A stretch of DNA of 5,932 bases from Actinomycetes bacterium (GTDB lineage Bacteria > Actinomycetota > Actinomycetes > Actinomycetales > Microbacteriaceae): the NCBI GenBank assembly GCA_030425055.1, contig JAUHVN010000186.1:1-5932 (forward strand), written 5' to 3'. Below are positions 5,698 through 5,932 of this stretch, piece by piece. Both the position numbers and the translations under genes were made by a program. The notes beneath the pieces are model-generated. The model had not been told where the DNA came from and made no database searches. It saw only the letters and a list, made by a program, of their open reading frames with translations. The first letter of the stretch is position 1; each line of letters opens with the position of its first letter.

Positions 5698-5932
5698 GTG
5701 CTCTCCTTTGTTGCCCGGCGACTCGTCGCCACCCTCCTCGTCCTGCTGGTCGCGTCGTTCGTCGTCTACGTTCTGACCGCCAACGCAGGCGATCCCCTCC
5801 TCGAGCTCAGAGGCAGTCGCGATCCAGACGCGCAGGCGAAGATCGCCAACCTCACCGAGAAGCTCGACCTCGAAACCCCCCCGGTCCTCCGGTACTTCAA
5901 GTGGCTCGGCGGCGCTGCCGGATGCCTCATCG
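5698..5932 (+). CDS. Peptide ABC transporter permease, DppB/OppB type (3' partial)
   Basis: The first 78 codons are visible; the gene runs off the window. The start is GTG at 5698 with AAGGA before it, giving MLSFVARRLVATLLVLLVAS and then the first membrane segment, about residues 9-27. The positive MLSFVARR start followed by a single helix is the usual N-terminus of DppB/OppB-type permeases (binding-protein-dependent transport inner membrane component). The periplasmic-side loop (RDPDAQAKIANLTEKLDLETPPVLRYF region) and the WLGGAAGC segment near residues 68-75 are typical of actinobacterial oligopeptide permeases. It would form the transmembrane channel with a DppC-like partner expected just downstream, fed by the lipoprotein at 3827-5617. 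The core EAA loop is beyond the window. Confidence 0.92.
   Translation, partial: MLSFVARRLVATLLVLLVASFVVYVLTANAGDPLLELRGSRDPDAQAKIANLTEKLDLETPPVLRYFKWLGGAAGCLI

Overview
The window looks like chromosome from a high-GC actinobacterium, most likely Microbacteriaceae (Microbacterium or a close relative). This is inferred from the strong G/C third-position bias, GTG starts, frequent GGATGC/GCATCC hexamers, and the protein families present. It is a genus-level guess from composition and gene types, not from a database search.

Layout from left to right: (1) the 3' half of gcvP (plus strand, 5' end outside the window), encoding the PLP-binding half of glycine dehydrogenase; (2) a convergent intergenic gap holding a GC hairpin over the gcvP stop and a 71-bp imperfect palindrome; (3) a minus-strand gene for an AbiEi-like N-terminal domain joined to a DUF559/Vsr-like nuclease-type C-terminus; (4) a second gap holding a second copy of the same 71-bp palindrome in the same orientation; (5) a minus-strand CPBP (CAAX protease/bacteriocin-processing) family membrane protein that ends in a Pro-Thr-Gly repeat tail encoded by a G-rich minisatellite; (6) a divergent promoter region; (7) a plus-strand family 5 (oligopeptide type) ABC transporter lipoprotein; (8) a perfect 16-bp intercistronic hairpin; (9) the first 78 codons of the partner permease (DppB/OppB type), cut by the window end.

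The substrate-binding lipoprotein and permease are evidently the start of a peptide-uptake operon transcribed out of the window. The lipoprotein has a strong ribosome-binding site, highly biased codons and a stable hairpin after its stop, all consistent with much higher expression than the membrane subunits. The gcvP end, the AbiEi-like gene and the CPBP gene show no evident functional connection to it.

The least expected item is the pair of matching 71-bp palindromes, each with 28-nt arms and a 15-nt centre, in direct orientation around the AbiEi-like gene. They could be members of a dispersed intergenic repeat family or the borders of a small gene cassette. I see no CRISPR, tRNA, rRNA, insertion-sequence transposase or complete new defence system here.
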